Assembly: GCF_001412215.1 (NCBI RefSeq)
Contig: NZ_LLWP01000005.1
Location: forward strand, 372,001-436,000
From: Pedobacter sp. Hv1
GTDB taxonomy: Bacteria; Bacteroidota; Bacteroidia; Sphingobacteriales; Sphingobacteriaceae
Reading direction: 5' to 3'
DNA: 64,000 bases
A model generated the notes under the pieces. That model did no database searches, was not told the DNA's origin, and saw nothing but the letters and a program-made list of their open reading frames with translations. How positions within the stretch are numbered: position 1 is the stretch's first letter; each line of letters starts with the position of its first letter. The translations under genes and the position numbers were made by a program. Positions 27,686-35,478 of the stretch are shown piece after piece.

Positions 27686-27774
27686 TTTAGTTTTAAAATT
27701 AGGGCTGTTCAAATGTACAGTGTAGCCTATTGAATTAAAAACAATCTGTATTAAATTTTATGACAAAATGCAGA

Positions 27775-27805
27775 TTTGAATTGAAACTTTCAACACCTAA
27801 GTTTG
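27775..27805 (+). promoter_or_regulatory. Full Bacteroidota promoter of the alcohol dehydrogenase gene
   Basis: TTTG (27775-27778), 19 nt, then TAAGTTTG (27798-27805): both -33 and -7 elements with typical spacing. The start codon lies 26 nt downstream. Confidence 0.75.
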
Positions 27806-27831
27806 TTTATCTTAACTAAAAAACAATACTG

Positions 27832-28875
27832 ATGAGTGAAGTAAAAGCATATGCAGCGCATAAGGCAGATCAGCCTCTTGGGCCATTCAAATTAGATCGT
27901 CGCGAGCCTGGAGCCGATGACGTTGAAATCAAGATTTTATATAGTGGGGTTTGCCATTCTGATATTCATACTGCCCGTAACGAATGGGGCGGAACGATGT
28001 ATCCAGTGGTACCTGGCCATGAGATTGTGGGCAAGGTAACCCGAGTTGGAAGTAGCGTGAGTAAATTCAAGGTGGGCGATACCGTTGGTGTTGGCTGTTT
28101 TGTAGATTCATGTGGCCATTGCAATAATTGTAAAGACCATCAAGAACAATACTGTGAAAATGGGCATACTCAAACTTATAATTCATACTCGCAAGACAGG
28201 AAGACTATCTCTTATGGTGGCTATTCTAGCCATATTGTAGTTACCCAAGGCTTTGTACTGAGTGTTTCAGACAAACTACCATTAGCAAATGTAGCGCCTC
28301 TTTTATGTGCAGGTATTACAACGTATTCGCCGTTGAAACATTGGGGAGTTAAAAAAGGCCATAAAGTTGCCGTTGTGGGTTTAGGTGGCTTAGGACACAT
28401 GGCTGTTAAAATTGCTTCGTCTATGGGAGCTGAGGTAACCATGTTAAGCCGTTCGCCAGAGAAAGAGAAAGACGCAACAGCCTTAGGTGCTCATCATTTT
28501 GCACTTACTACCGAAAAGGCAAATATGAAAGCTTTGGCCAATACCTTCGATTTCATTATCGATACGGTTTCTGCACAACACGATTACAATGAATACTTGG
28601 CTTTATTGCGTACCAATGGTGTAATGGTACTATTGGGCGTACCGCCAACGCCTTCAGAAGTGAGTGCAGTAAACTTGATTTTTGGCCGCAGAAGTTTGGT
28701 TGGATCTTTAGTAGGTGGCATTAAAGAAACACAAGAAATGCTCGACTATTGTGCAGAACATAACATTAGTGCAGACATTGAATTGATTAAAATGGACCAG
28801 ATCAATGAGGCTTTTGAACGTACCTTAACTGGTGATGTTCACTATCGTTTTGTGATCGACATGGAATCGATATAA
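27832..28875 (+). CDS. Zinc-dependent alcohol dehydrogenase (YahK/CAD-like)
   Basis: A 347-residue medium-chain dehydrogenase. Catalytic zinc ligands: GVCHSDIH and GHEIVGKV. The structural zinc has four Cys in CGHCNNCKDHQEQYC. The Rossmann fold GLGGLGHMAVKIASSMGAEV binds NAD(P); SRSPEKEK after it points to NADPH. It resembles broad-range aldehyde reductases such as YahK. It is monocistronic, with its own good promoter and a terminator. The actual substrate is not given by the sequence. Confidence 0.95.
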   Translation: MSEVKAYAAHKADQPLGPFKLDRREPGADDVEIKILYSGVCHSDIHTARNEWGGTMYPVVPGHEIVGKVTRVGSSVSKFKVGDTVGVGCFVDSCGHCNNCKDHQEQYCENGHTQTYNSYSQDRKTISYGGYSSHIVVTQGFVLSVSDKLPLANVAPLLCAGITTYSPLKHWGVKKGHKVAVVGLGGLGHMAVKIASSMGAEVTMLSRSPEKEKDATALGAHHFALTTEKANMKALANTFDFIIDTVSAQHDYNEYLALLRTNGVMVLLGVPPTPSEVSAVNLIFGRRSLVGSLVGGIKETQEMLDYCAEHNISADIELIKMDQINEAFERTLTGDVHYRFVIDMESI

Positions 28876-28893
28876 GTACAAGAGAAATATTTG

Positions 28894-28935
28894 GGTTTAA
28901 CATTGTGGATTTTAGAAATTCACAATGTTAAACTC
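28894..28935. terminator. Bidirectional terminator
   Basis: GGTTTAACATTGTG and CACAATGTTAAACT: a 13-14-bp stem with a 13-nt loop and Ts on the plus side, between convergent genes. Confidence 0.88.
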
Positions 28936-28944
28936 ATTTTCTTT

Positions 28945-29814
28945 TTAAAAACAGGTAACCTGCCAAGTACGTTGCCAGTTGCTTTTTGGGGCAAGTGCAA
29001 TAATGCCTTCTTTATCTTTCAGTTGTTGGTTATGCTGCATCGAATCGGCAATGCCACACCAAGGCTCCAGACAAATAAAAGGAGCATCTTTGGCTGCCCA
29101 TATCCCAAAATAAGGAAAATCTTTGAATTTGAAATTGAGACCATTGTAATTTTTAGTGTTCATTAAAGAAATGCTGTCGCTTTTTAGATTTTTAAAAACT
29201 AGTGCATCATCATAAAACAGTTCATGTTTCAATGCTAATTTCTTTTCAGTTAATTTTACAGTAGTCATTTCATCCGAAACCAGGTTATCTACAATATGAT
29301 GGTAGGTTAATTCTTCATCATTGTTGAACTGCAAATAATAATCGGTATAAACACCTTCTTTATTTAATGGTGCCGCAAATGCGGGATGTCCTCCGATAGA
29401 AAACAACAGTTCTTTATCTGCAGGATTTGTAACCTCATAAGTGCAGCAAACACTGGCTCCAAACATTTTATAGCGGAGGCCCAAATTAAATTCAAAAGGA
29501 TAATTCTTTAATGTCTCATCGGTATGTGTAAGCGTAAAAAGAACTTCATGCTCTGCAATTTGCTCAATTTTAAACTCTAGGTCGCGGGCAAAACCATGCC
29601 TAGGCAAATGATAGGTCTGGTTTTCATACTCGTAAGTATTGTCTTTTAAAGCACCAATAACAGGGAATAAAACTGGACTAAATTTACCCCAATAATCTGC
29701 ATCTCCACTCCAAAGAAATTCGGCACCACTGTGTACACCTGTTATATATTGTAATTCGGCCCCCTTTGTATTAAAGGTTGCTTTTATATGCTCATTTTCG
29801 ATGGAGACCGTCAT
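28945..29814 (-). CDS. Aldose 1-epimerase family protein (LacX-like)
   Basis: A 289-residue galactose mutarotase-fold protein. Visible are NEHIKATFNTKGAELQYI at the N terminus, HGFARDLEF (catalytic His region), FSIGGHPAFAAPL (second His) and the C-terminal CLEPWCGIADSMQHNQQLKD, a typical LacX/YihR-branch end with the general-base Glu. It probably interconverts sugar anomers, but no sugar operon is adjacent. Cytoplasmic, no signal peptide. Confidence 0.92.
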   Translation of the reverse strand: MTVSIENEHIKATFNTKGAELQYITGVHSGAEFLWSGDADYWGKFSPVLFPVIGALKDNTYEYENQTYHLPRHGFARDLEFKIEQIAEHEVLFTLTHTDETLKNYPFEFNLGLRYKMFGASVCCTYEVTNPADKELLFSIGGHPAFAAPLNKEGVYTDYYLQFNNDEELTYHHIVDNLVSDEMTTVKLTEKKLALKHELFYDDALVFKNLKSDSISLMNTKNYNGLNFKFKDFPYFGIWAAKDAPFICLEPWCGIADSMQHNQQLKDKEGIIALAPKSNWQRTWQVTCF

Positions 29815-29860
29815 GAGGTAAAAATAAATAAACGGTTTTATATGTCCTAAGAATTAACAT

Positions 29861-30244
29861 TTAATTATTTTCATTTAACTCTATCAGGTATTGTTTAGCC
29901 TCTTCTACTGCTTTATTACAGATCTCGGCAATCAGATCTATATTTTCCTTTACTTGTCTACTATTCACACGATCATACAGGTCGATATCCAGATAGTCGG
30001 CTAATTTATTATCCAAGCCCATTACGGCAATACTAGACTGCATGTGATGCAATGTCTTTTTGATACCCGGATAGGCCCTAAGCTCGAAATCTCTTTGCAG
30101 ATTGGCCAAGTTTTCTGGAATAATCTCTATGAATAGTTTGGTTACCTTTTTTTCATAATCAATATCACCCCTGCTTACTTGTTTCATGTAACTTAAATCA
30201 AGCAACTCAAATTCATTCTGATCTTTGTTCATTGAATTTTCCAT
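29861..30244 (-). CDS. Hpt-like histidine phosphotransfer protein
   Basis: A 127-residue all-helical protein. IKKTLHHMQSSIAVMGLDNK aligns with the Hpt motif HxxKGSS: His66 would be phosphorylated, with Gln replacing the usual Lys at +3. It starts 10 nt after the LytTR regulator gene on the same strand, so the pair is one operon. No histidine kinase is present. If functional, it would exchange phosphate with the neighbouring receiver; the Lys to Gln change leaves that uncertain. Confidence 0.72.
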   Translation of the reverse strand: MENSMNKDQNEFELLDLSYMKQVSRGDIDYEKKVTKLFIEIIPENLANLQRDFELRAYPGIKKTLHHMQSSIAVMGLDNKLADYLDIDLYDRVNSRQVKENIDLIAEICNKAVEEAKQYLIELNENN

Positions 30245-30254
30245 TTAAATAACA

Positions 30255-30950
30255 TTAAAGTATTTGTACCCTTTTATTGAGTGCAGCCCTAAAGGCATCA
30301 GACACTGGAACTAGATTCTTATCTATAATTAAGGTGCCACCCTCTATTGTATCTATTTTACTTACATTGATAATATAAGAGCGGTGAACCCTCAAAAAAA
30401 TATGGTTGGGCAATTTGTCTTCAACCGATTTTAAAGAGGAATGGATAGAATATATCTTTTCATGCACTGCTATCTTAACATAATCACCCATTGCTTCGAG
30501 AAATAAAATTTCGTTTAGCTTCAATCTCCGAACTGTATTCGAGTCTCTGATAAAGATAAATTCATCAGGCACTTCACTTACCTTATTCTTTTTAGTTGTT
30601 AAAATTTCTTTGGCCTTTTCTATCGATTGTAAAAATCTGGCAGGAGAAACAGGTTTTACGATAAAATCTACAACCCTCAGGTCGAAAGCTTCAACGGCAT
30701 AATCTCTTTTGGCTGTTGTAAAAATGATCATGGGTTGATTTTGCCCTAAGCTTTTTACCAACTCAATGCCACTCATGCCGGGCATTTCTATATCTAAAAG
30801 CAAAAGATCTATCGGATTAGTTAAAATTTTATGGTAACCCTCTGTGGCATTATCGCATTCTCCTATCAGATTCAAAGTTGGATCGAGCGCTAACAGCTGG
30901 ATCAGTGTTAGTCTCGCAATCTGATTATCATCAATAATTAAGCAGTTCAT
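30255..30950 (-). CDS. LytTR family response regulator
   Basis: 231 residues. The receiver has Asp7-Asp8 and phosphoacceptor Asp53 (LLLLDIEMPGMSG), a Thr in IIFTTAKRDYAVEAFDL and Lys in DFIVKPVSP. The LytTR DNA-binding domain covers about 128-231 (FIFIRDSNTVRRLKLNEILF, then GDYVKIAVHEKIYSIHSSLK and HIFLRVHRSYIINVSKID). It normally pairs with a LytS-type kinase, which is missing here; an Hpt-like protein follows instead. Upstream, 30951-31179 is AT-rich with no gene. Confidence 0.95.
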   Translation of the reverse strand: MNCLIIDDNQIARLTLIQLLALDPTLNLIGECDNATEGYHKILTNPIDLLLLDIEMPGMSGIELVKSLGQNQPMIIFTTAKRDYAVEAFDLRVVDFIVKPVSPARFLQSIEKAKEILTTKKNKVSEVPDEFIFIRDSNTVRRLKLNEILFLEAMGDYVKIAVHEKIYSIHSSLKSVEDKLPNHIFLRVHRSYIINVSKIDTIEGGTLIIDKNLVPVSDAFRAALNKRVQIL

Positions 30951-31134
30951 GGGTAGTTTTAACCTCCCCCAATATAAAAACTAACATTAACTAATAAGTA
31001 ATTTTAGTTTTGTTCAATCTGTTCATTATTAAAAATCGTATGTTAGCCTGAAATTTTAAATAAGGTAAGTGACTGTTTAACGGGTTTTTATGCCCATGTA
31101 ACTACACCCTATTTAATGGTTTTACCTAGCAATG

Positions 31135-31142
31135 TAACTTTG
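31135..31142 (+). promoter_or_regulatory. -7 promoter element of the M16-like gene
   Basis: TAACTTTG matches TAnnTTTG; the start codon is 37 nt downstream. Confidence 0.5.
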
Positions 31143-31179
31143 GACTCAAATAATAAATTAAAAATCAAAATTTCTAACC

Positions 31180-31779
31180 ATGAATAAAATCCACAAACTC
31201 TCGATCTTATTGATCACTTTATTCTCTTTTAACACTTCATTTGCACAAAGCCCAATGAAAGAACCTGTTAGCTTTAAACTCAAAAATGGCCTAACAGTAG
31301 TAGTTGCTCAAAATGTTGGCTTAGGCAAAATTTATTCTCGCCTAACTATCGAAAATCAAACAGACGATAGTCAAAAAGTTGCCGCACAGATTTTAGAAAA
31401 CTTTTTGAACAGCAAAGCAACTAAATTTAACGAAGGTATGCTAGAAAATGGCAAACCTGTTGCTCGTGTAAGCATGACTTTTAACGAAGCAAATGCTGCC
31501 ACTACCATTAACGCTTTCGAACAGACTTTAAGTTTTGTATCAAGTTCTTTTATTAATCCAGAAATTACTAAAGAAGCTTTTGATGAAATGAAAAGCACCT
31601 ATACAGGTAACAAAGCAGATTTAGCTTCGATTACCATTAAAGATCTACAAGATTTTTATCATAAAAACTTTAAAGCAAGCGACGCCTATATTACAATTGC
31701 GGGAGACATTACACCAAGTACAGCCAAATTAATAACCAACAGAGTATTTGGAGACTGGAAAACCGAAACTGCTTTATAA
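31180..31779 (+). CDS. Secreted single-domain M16-like protein lacking the zinc site
   Basis: A 199-residue exported protein with signal peptide ending FNTSFAQ. SFKLKNGLTVVVAQNVGLGK is the first strand of an M16 peptidase domain, and TIKDLQDFYHKNFKASDAYI and TIAGDITPSTAKLI are the late part of the domain. HxxEH is absent where it should follow the N-terminal strand (DDSQKVAAQILENFLNSKAT). The protein is one short domain, far below the ~420 or ~950 residues of active M16 enzymes. It is probably non-catalytic. No active M16 partner is next to it. Confidence 0.75.
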   Translation: MNKIHKLSILLITLFSFNTSFAQSPMKEPVSFKLKNGLTVVVAQNVGLGKIYSRLTIENQTDDSQKVAAQILENFLNSKATKFNEGMLENGKPVARVSMTFNEANAATTINAFEQTLSFVSSSFINPEITKEAFDEMKSTYTGNKADLASITIKDLQDFYHKNFKASDAYITIAGDITPSTAKLITNRVFGDWKTETAL

Positions 31780-31801
31780 AAACCTACAAACATACAGAGT
31801 T

Positions 31802-31836
31802 AAGGGGATTGGAATTAGTAATTTCAATCCTTTTTT
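31802..31836. terminator. Bidirectional terminator
   Basis: An imperfect stem AAGGGGATTGGAAT / ATTTCAATCCTTTT followed by Ts, reaching the stop codon of the convergent apbE. Confidence 0.75.
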
Positions 31837-32851
31837 ATTTTGTATCCATCATCAATTGTTTAAAACCATTGCTTAACGTATCTGCTATTTTACCATCAGG
31901 TTTTTTATAAATGAAATAGGCAGCTAAGTTTTTCCTAGCGGTCACAAAATTTAAAGCTTCTGTTAGGTCCATAGCCATTAAAGCATTGTCATAACCATCT
32001 GCTGTAATTGCATCGTTTGCAAAAACAGTTACACTGATCATTTCATTGGTTAAGGGATATCCAGTTTTAGGGTTGATTAAATGTGAGACTGTTTGGTTAC
32101 CAATTTTTAAATACTTTTGATAATTACCCGAAGTGGTTACTGCTCCTTGTTTAAATGTAATGACATGTTTGATTGAATTACCTGCGGCTTGACCTTCGTT
32201 TGGCCCTTCAATTCCAATTTTCATCTCTGTACCATCAGGTTTTGGTCCACTTGCCCTCAACTCTCCTCCAACCTCTACAATAAATATTTTAATGCCTTTT
32301 TGCAAAAGGAAATTGGCTAATACATCTACTGAATAGCCCTGTGCAATACCATTTAGATCTATATTCACACAGGGTTTATGTTTGTACAGAAATGAGTTTT
32401 TGATTTCAATTTTATCCATTCCAATGCAGGGCAGTACCTTCTCTATTGTTGCACTATCTGGAAAAACATTGATTTTTTTGGGCCCAAAACCCCACAACTG
32501 CACCAATGGGGCTACTGTAACATCAAAGAGCCCTTGAGTATCTTTATTGATCTCAAAGGCTCTTTTAACTACCGCAGCAAAATGTTCATCGATGGCCAAA
32601 CCATTTTCAGATTGATTAAACTTATTAATGGTCGAATTGCTTTGATATAGCGACATCGATAAATCAATCACCTTTAAAATACTATCTATTTGCCCTTTGG
32701 TTACTAAACTATCTGTTGCAAAATAGTTTACCGCATAGGTAGTGCCCTGTGCATAACCCTTTATTTTAATTTCTCGTAATTGTGATTGATGAATTACCAA
32801 GCAACAAATAAAGGATAATACAACCCCTAAGTACTTTAAAGTAGCCTGCAT
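31835..32851 (-). CDS. apbE: FAD:protein FMN transferase (ApbE family)
   Basis: A 338-residue flavin transferase with an N-terminal membrane anchor or signal (LGVVLSFICCLVIHQS). Conserved parts: GYAQGTTYAVNYF, FDVTVAPLVQLWGFGP, VNIDLNGIAQGYSVD, and the metal-binding C-terminal HLINPKTGYP with TADGYDNALMAM. ApbE proteins attach FMN to Thr of exported redox subunits such as NqrB/C and RnfG/D; no such target is in the window. It is last in the run SUMF1-like, Gfo/Idh/MocA, apbE, starting 7 nt after the oxidoreductase stop. Confidence 0.94.
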   Translation of the reverse strand: MQATLKYLGVVLSFICCLVIHQSQLREIKIKGYAQGTTYAVNYFATDSLVTKGQIDSILKVIDLSMSLYQSNSTINKFNQSENGLAIDEHFAAVVKRAFEINKDTQGLFDVTVAPLVQLWGFGPKKINVFPDSATIEKVLPCIGMDKIEIKNSFLYKHKPCVNIDLNGIAQGYSVDVLANFLLQKGIKIFIVEVGGELRASGPKPDGTEMKIGIEGPNEGQAAGNSIKHVITFKQGAVTTSGNYQKYLKIGNQTVSHLINPKTGYPLTNEMISVTVFANDAITADGYDNALMAMDLTEALNFVTARKNLAAYFIYKKPDGKIADTLSNGFKQLMMDTK

Positions 32852-32858
32852 TTAAATC

Positions 32859-34178
32859 TTAAGACAATGCTTTTGTTTTTCCAGGCATGGCAACAGGATA
32901 TAATCCATTGGCATCTGGTAAAACTTTAGGCATGGCATCCCAACTTAGTTTGGCTGGTAAAAGACTATTCTCTGCTTTAAGTGCATCATCCCATTTAATT
33001 ACTTCGCCAGAATAAGTTGCATAACGTCCAACTATGGCTGTAAAGCAGCTTTTTGCGGCACGTTCAGCATCCCAAAACTTATATTCTCTTTTACTAATGG
33101 CTTCAAATAATTCATCGTGTTCTGTTTGGTAAGGGTTGGCATTCCCCTTTCTATCATGGTTAAAGATCTCCTTTCCTTGATGGTCCCATAAAATACCACT
33201 ATTATTTGCTGAAAGATAAACCCTGCCTTTTGTACCTTGAAAAGTTTCATCAACCCTGTTGCTGGTACCCTCAAAGTGACGGCATTGACTGTAAATGACA
33301 GAACCATCAGCATAGGTCAATTCTACTGCATGGTTGTCGTAAATCTCTCCATAATCTTTTCCGGTTCTCCATGCCCTGCTTCCTGTACCCTGAATAGAAA
33401 CTGGATAGGCATTTTTTACCCAATTGGCAATATCTATATTATGTACATGTTGTTCTACAATATGATCACCACATAACCAGTTGAAATAATACCAGTTGCG
33501 CATTTGGTATTCCATTTCTGTTTGAGTAGCCACACGTGGTTTTACCCAAACGCCACCACTGTTCCAATATACTTGGCCAGAAACAACATCACCTATTGCA
33601 CCATCCTGAATTCTTTTCAATGTTTCTCTATAATTGGTTTGGTATCTGCGTTGTAAACCAACCACTACATTTAATTTCTTTTGTTTGGCCAGTTCGGCAG
33701 CGGCCAAAACTTTTCTGATCCCTGGTGAATCAACCGCTACAGGTTTTTCCATAAACACATGCTTGCCTTGTTTAATGGCTTCTTCAAAGTGCATTGGTCT
33801 AAAGCCCGGAGGAGTAACCAATAAAACCACATCTGCTAAGGCAATTGCTTTTTGATAAGCATCAAAACCAACAAATTGACGATCTTTTGGCACGTCTACT
33901 TTTCCTTTAAACTTATCGACCAAGATATTATAGCTGCTCTCTATACGATCTTGAAAAGCATCGGCCATGGCTACCAGCTTCAAGTTAAATTTGGTACTCA
34001 ATGCCTGATAAGCTGCTCCTGTACCTCTATCTCCACAACCAATCAAGGCTATTTTAATGGTATCATCTACAGAAGAAATGGGACTGCTTGCCCAAGCATA
34101 GCCACTCATCATTACCCCACCTGCTACTAGCGCAGATGCTTTTAAAAATTCTCTGCGTTCATTTAATGTTTCTTTCAT
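32859..34178 (-). CDS. Gfo/Idh/MocA family oxidoreductase, Tat-exported
   Basis: 439 residues from the ATG at 34178 (MKETLNERREFLKASALVAG); the longer frame would need a TTG. ERREFLKA is a twin-arginine signal, so a folded cofactor-bearing enzyme is exported. NAD(P)-binding IALIGCGDRGTGAAYQAL, then EKPVAVDSPGIRKVL with the catalytic-region Lys, followed by the usual substrate domain. Exported members act on sugars or are of unknown substrate. It sits between the SUMF1-like gene (45 nt upstream) and apbE, likely one operon. Confidence 0.93.
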   Translation of the reverse strand: MKETLNERREFLKASALVAGGVMMSGYAWASSPISSVDDTIKIALIGCGDRGTGAAYQALSTKFNLKLVAMADAFQDRIESSYNILVDKFKGKVDVPKDRQFVGFDAYQKAIALADVVLLVTPPGFRPMHFEEAIKQGKHVFMEKPVAVDSPGIRKVLAAAELAKQKKLNVVVGLQRRYQTNYRETLKRIQDGAIGDVVSGQVYWNSGGVWVKPRVATQTEMEYQMRNWYYFNWLCGDHIVEQHVHNIDIANWVKNAYPVSIQGTGSRAWRTGKDYGEIYDNHAVELTYADGSVIYSQCRHFEGTSNRVDETFQGTKGRVYLSANNSGILWDHQGKEIFNHDRKGNANPYQTEHDELFEAISKREYKFWDAERAAKSCFTAIVGRYATYSGEVIKWDDALKAENSLLPAKLSWDAMPKVLPDANGLYPVAMPGKTKALS

Positions 34179-34223
34179 GTTTTTCAAAGGTTAGTTTATA
34201 TAGGTTTTTTTATTTAATTGATT

Positions 34224-35192
34224 TTAGTAGTCGGCAATAGGGGGTTTATTGTAATAGGCGTCTATCTGTTCTTTTGAAGGTGTGTTTAAGGGCCTCACCA
34301 ATCTAATTCCAATAAAAGGTGCTTCTGGAAACCACCAATTGCTTTTCGGAATTTGAGGATCGATTTGTTTCCAAGCTGGCTCGGAAGCTCTTCTCGCCGC
34401 AGAACGAAGATCTTTTGCACCATCTTCATAAGAACCTCCCCGTACTACCAAAGGGTATAACTTATCAGCCACTGCTATTGGATTTTTAGCATCTGTTTTA
34501 CTTAAACTTGCATAAAAATCTGGCTTGTACTGGTCGTAGGTCCACTCGGCCACATTGCCATGCATATCATACAAACCAAAAGCATTTGGTTTTTTCTGGC
34601 CAACTTGATGTGTTTTCTTTTCGCTATTTCCATTGTACCAGGCATAATCGCCTAATTTGCTTGGATCATTACCAAAAGCGTATTCTTCTTTGCTTCCTGC
34701 CCTGCAGGCATATTCCCATTCTGCTTCGGTGGGTAAGCGATAAAAAACCCCTGTACGGGCATATAACCATTTACAAAATTGAATGGCATTATACTGGGTC
34801 ATGGCTAAGGCAGGATAATTTTGCTTACCCATGCCAAAAGTCATATCTAAGTATGGTTTGGTTGGCCTGGTTACCGCATCCACTTGTGTAGATACTTTAG
34901 CTGTGCTGTTATTTACCTCGTAATCTTTATAAAGAAATGGTTCATAAATATCCCATATTACTTCAAACTTGCTCATCCAAAAAGGATCTAGTTTTACTTT
35001 GTGTATGGGGATTTCGTCTGGATTGCCGTTCTTACTGCCCATCAAAAAATCGCCAGCAGGTACGGCCTGCATCTCGAAAGAAAGCTTTGTACCTTCTATT
35101 TGTTGTTGATAACCGATAAATTTTTGCTGTGCTAAAGTTTCAATTCCAAAAAATGCTAAACCAAGTATTAAAAAATGTATTTTGTTATTCAT
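34224..35192 (-). CDS. SUMF1/formylglycine-generating-enzyme-like protein without catalytic cysteines
   Basis: A 322-residue exported protein (signal ending FGIETLAQQ). FGE-sulfatase fold motifs: VPAGDFLMGSKNGNPDEIPI, RLPTEAEWEYACRAG, GLYDMHGNVAEWTYDQY, VVRGGSYEDGAKDLRSAARR and FIGIRLVRP. In true formylglycine-generating enzymes the GS(W/Y) strand is followed by the catalytic Cys pair; here no Cys occurs there, so it is more like the structural GldJ/GldK-type members. It heads the run with the Gfo/Idh/MocA and apbE genes. Its leader holds two terminator-like hairpins. Confidence 0.88.
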   Translation of the reverse strand: MNNKIHFLILGLAFFGIETLAQQKFIGYQQQIEGTKLSFEMQAVPAGDFLMGSKNGNPDEIPIHKVKLDPFWMSKFEVIWDIYEPFLYKDYEVNNSTAKVSTQVDAVTRPTKPYLDMTFGMGKQNYPALAMTQYNAIQFCKWLYARTGVFYRLPTEAEWEYACRAGSKEEYAFGNDPSKLGDYAWYNGNSEKKTHQVGQKKPNAFGLYDMHGNVAEWTYDQYKPDFYASLSKTDAKNPIAVADKLYPLVVRGGSYEDGAKDLRSAARRASEPAWKQIDPQIPKSNWWFPEAPFIGIRLVRPLNTPSKEQIDAYYNKPPIADY

Positions 35193-35208
35193 AGTAATTA
35201 AAAATAGA

Positions 35209-35303
35209 AAAAAAAATCCAATTTAGATAGAATTCAAATTGGATTAAGATATTTTTCCAAAAAATATTGGACATAAAAAAGCCTTCCGATTACGGAAGGC
35301 CTG
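35209..35303 (-). promoter_or_regulatory. Leader with two tandem terminator-like hairpins
   Basis: Reading the minus strand toward the SUMF1-like gene: a perfect GC-rich stem GCCTTCCG/CGGAAGGC (35281-35300) followed by six Ts; then a small TCCAA/TTGGA hairpin; then AATCCAATTT/AAATTGGATT (35215-35245, 10 bp, 11-nt loop) followed by eight Ts. The last T-tract ends 16 nt before the ATG at 35192. No minus-strand gene lies directly upstream, so these may attenuate the operon, end a small RNA, or block antisense transcription. Confidence 0.6.
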
Positions 35304-35426
35304 GAGCGATAAATTATAATAAATATTTTGATGTAGTTAGCTACTAAAACTGGGATATATTTATCAACAAAATTAATGTTGCAACTCATAAATCGCCTAT
35401 TTTATTTTACCGAATCACTCCAATCT

Positions 35427-35434
35427 TATAAATT
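35427..35434 (+). promoter_or_regulatory. -7 promoter element of the CRP-AraC hybrid gene
   Basis: TAAATTTG matches TAnnTTTG, 44 nt before the ATG at 35479. Confidence 0.5.
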
Positions 35435-35478
35435 TGGATTGATTAACACACTGAAAACTATATCTTGGTCCAATCTGT

